NCBI RefSeq assembly: GCF_027925025.1
Contig: NZ_AP027058.1
Span: 124,001 to 188,000, forward strand
Reading direction: 5' to 3'
Origin: Limnohabitans sp. MORI2
GTDB lineage: Bacteria > Pseudomonadota > Gammaproteobacteria > Burkholderiales > Burkholderiaceae_C
Length of the DNA: 64,000 nt
Shown: in pieces, positions 62,670 through 64,000 of the stretch
How positions within the stretch are numbered: position 1 is the stretch's first letter
How the letters are laid out: each line of letters opens with the position of its first letter
The notes under the pieces: model-generated
What the model saw: only the letters and a program-made list of their open reading frames with translations
Told to the model about the DNA's origin: nothing
Databases searched by the model: none
Translations under genes and position numbers: made by a program

Positions 62670-64000
62670 ATGAAGCAAAAAAAATTCTTGTTATCTCCAA
62701 TCATGACAGCTGCTGCATTGATGTGTGCCACCGGTGCGTGGGCGCAAAGCGCGGCATTGCCGAGAGTGGCAACCATTGAAGTGATAGGCCAAGCTGAGTC
62801 CATGACTCAAAGTTCAATACAAGCCGCCCAAGAGAAAGTCAAAGCCATTCCAGGCGGCGCCTCGGTGGTGGACTTGAACCAAGTGCGGGAAGGCCGCCAA
62901 TCGACTTGGAGCGATAGCCTGGGGCTTGCACCTGGTGTGTTCATTCAAGATCGTTTTGGCTCCGAGGAGGCGCGCATTTCCATTCGCGGCTCGGCGCTCA
63001 GTCGCACGTATCACAGCTTTGGCACCAAGGTCATGCAAGACGGTGTGCCCATTAACTACGCCGATGGTTTCTTTGACATGCAAACCGTCGATCCCAACGC
63101 CTCGCGCTATGTTGAAGTGCTGCGCGGCCCCAACGCCACCACCTATGGCGCGACCACCTTGGGTGGTGCCATCAACTTTGTGGCTCCAACAGGCTACAGC
63201 AATGCGGGCAATGTGGTGCGTGCTGAGGCCGGTAGCTTTGGCTACCAAAAAGTGTTTGGCAGTACCGCAGGCGTTGGCAAGGCCGATGTCACCAGTGGCA
63301 ATGTGTGGGATTACTACGTGGCAGGTTCACATACGCAACAAGATGGCTTTCGTGACCACGCTGAAATGGATAACCAAAAAGTCTTGGGTAACTTTGGCGT
63401 GAAGGTGAGCAAGGACATCGAGTCGCGTTTTTATGTGGCTGCCGTGCGCAGTCGCACACAGCTACCGGGGTATCTCACCAAGGGTGAGTTGGATAAAGAT
63501 CCATCCATGGCTGCGAGCAACGTCAGTGCGGTGACCTCAACGGCGAGTATGGCGGGCAGCAATGCGGCGGGTGTCTATGCCTATCGTGTCGATGCCAACC
63601 GACGTCGCGATGTCGATGCCCAACGCGTGGCCAACAAAACCACCGTGCGCGATGGCAATACGGTTTACGAGTTTGCTGCGTACGCCATGAACTACAGCTT
63701 GTGGCATCCGATTGACAGCATCATTGAGCAAAACGCTAAAACGTTGGGTGGCCATCTCAAGGTCACACGCATGTTGGATGCACATCAAATCAGTCTGGCG
63801 TATTTGCCCAGCGTTGGTTCGACCAGGGGCACAGCCAAAGACACCAATAACCAAGGCGTAGCAACAAGTGCGGCGAAATCGAACTACGACCAGCAGTCTA
63901 AGAACGACAGCTTTTTCATTGAAGACAAATACAAATCGTCCGAACGCACGACATGGACTGCTGCTTTGCAATACGACCGTGCCAACCGCAAGGTAAGCGA
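62670..64000 (+). CDS. TonB-dependent outer-membrane receptor, 3' end outside window
   Basis: The 443 visible codons hold a signal peptide (to AWAQS), a TonB-box-like segment, the plug domain (GLAPGVFIQDRFGSEEARIS, ISIRGS, VEVLRGPNATTYGATTLGGA) and the first barrel strands. Plug style is FecA-like (iron-chelate type). Substrate uncertain: DUF2946 nearby hints at copper, while the plug resembles iron-citrate receptors. Confidence 0.88.
   Translation, partial: MKQKKFLLSPIMTAAALMCATGAWAQSAALPRVATIEVIGQAESMTQSSIQAAQEKVKAIPGGASVVDLNQVREGRQSTWSDSLGLAPGVFIQDRFGSEEARISIRGSALSRTYHSFGTKVMQDGVPINYADGFFDMQTVDPNASRYVEVLRGPNATTYGATTLGGAINFVAPTGYSNAGNVVRAEAGSFGYQKVFGSTAGVGKADVTSGNVWDYYVAGSHTQQDGFRDHAEMDNQKVLGNFGVKVSKDIESRFYVAAVRSRTQLPGYLTKGELDKDPSMAASNVSAVTSTASMAGSNAAGVYAYRVDANRRRDVDAQRVANKTTVRDGNTVYEFAAYAMNYSLWHPIDSIIEQNAKTLGGHLKVTRMLDAHQISLAYLPSVGSTRGTAKDTNNQGVATSAAKSNYDQQSKNDSFFIEDKYKSSERTTWTAALQYDRANRKVS

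Overview
The window reads as a piece of a betaproteobacterial chromosome, most likely order Burkholderiales, family Comamonadaceae (Limnohabitans/Rhodoferax-like). This is inferred from gene order and protein families: a ptsM-ptsH-ptsI regulatory phosphotransferase cluster, lipA-lipB-ybeD beside the atp operon, a betaproteobacterial DUF3567 protein, cytochrome c', and rpsJ cut off from rplC by its own terminator. Coding density is high, and most stretches look like ordinary core genome. I see no insertion sequence, integrase, CRISPR array or prophage.

Layout. 1-792: the 5' part of a serpin gene that leaves the window. 869-4752: yitT-like gene and gatCAB (minus strand). 4844-9393: rod-shape operon mreB-mreC-mreD-mrdA (plus). 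9390-14666: TSUP permease, an mmsA/GMC-oxidoreductase operon and its divergent LysR gene, which carries a striking inverted repeat at its start. 14685-20549: SDR, dienelactone hydrolase, a MASE1-like membrane protein, hemB, a candidate structured RNA, hemJ, VanZ-like protein, ferredoxin and hydrolase. 20602-21768: D,D-carboxypeptidase. 21797-31848: str and S10 ribosomal clusters (rpsL to rpsQ), ending in a terminator without the spc genes. 31877-35026: peroxiredoxin, cytochrome b561-type and cytochrome c' genes, MFS carrier. 35053-37510: ptsM-ptsH-ptsI. 37500-39487: lipA, lipB, ybeD. 39598-46617: complete F1Fo ATP synthase operon atpIBEFHAGDC. 46701-49339: small accessory genes, a c5-type cytochrome and tRNA-Arg(CCG). 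49346-52009: rsmI facing yraN-diaA-dolP. 52067-53805: 3-hydroxyisobutyrate dehydrogenase family and YggS. 53895-54874: an AT-rich two-gene insert (lipoprotein, nucleotidyltransferase-like protein). 54871-58169: purU, LysR, glcD operon. 58243-60640: DUF3567, DUF3108 and FAH-family genes. 60706-61462: a DksA-like/eRF1-like pair with an FNR-type box upstream. 61629-64000: DUF2946 protein, short Crp/Fnr regulator and a TonB-dependent receptor running off the end.

The parts work together as core machinery (translation, cell shape, heme, lipoate, ATP synthesis) with small accessory regions between. The items most worth a second look are the serpin, the FNR-boxed stress pair, the AT-rich nucleotidyltransferase insert, the DUF2946/Crp/TonB cluster, and two intergenic RNAs suggested by terminator hairpins that no known gene explains.
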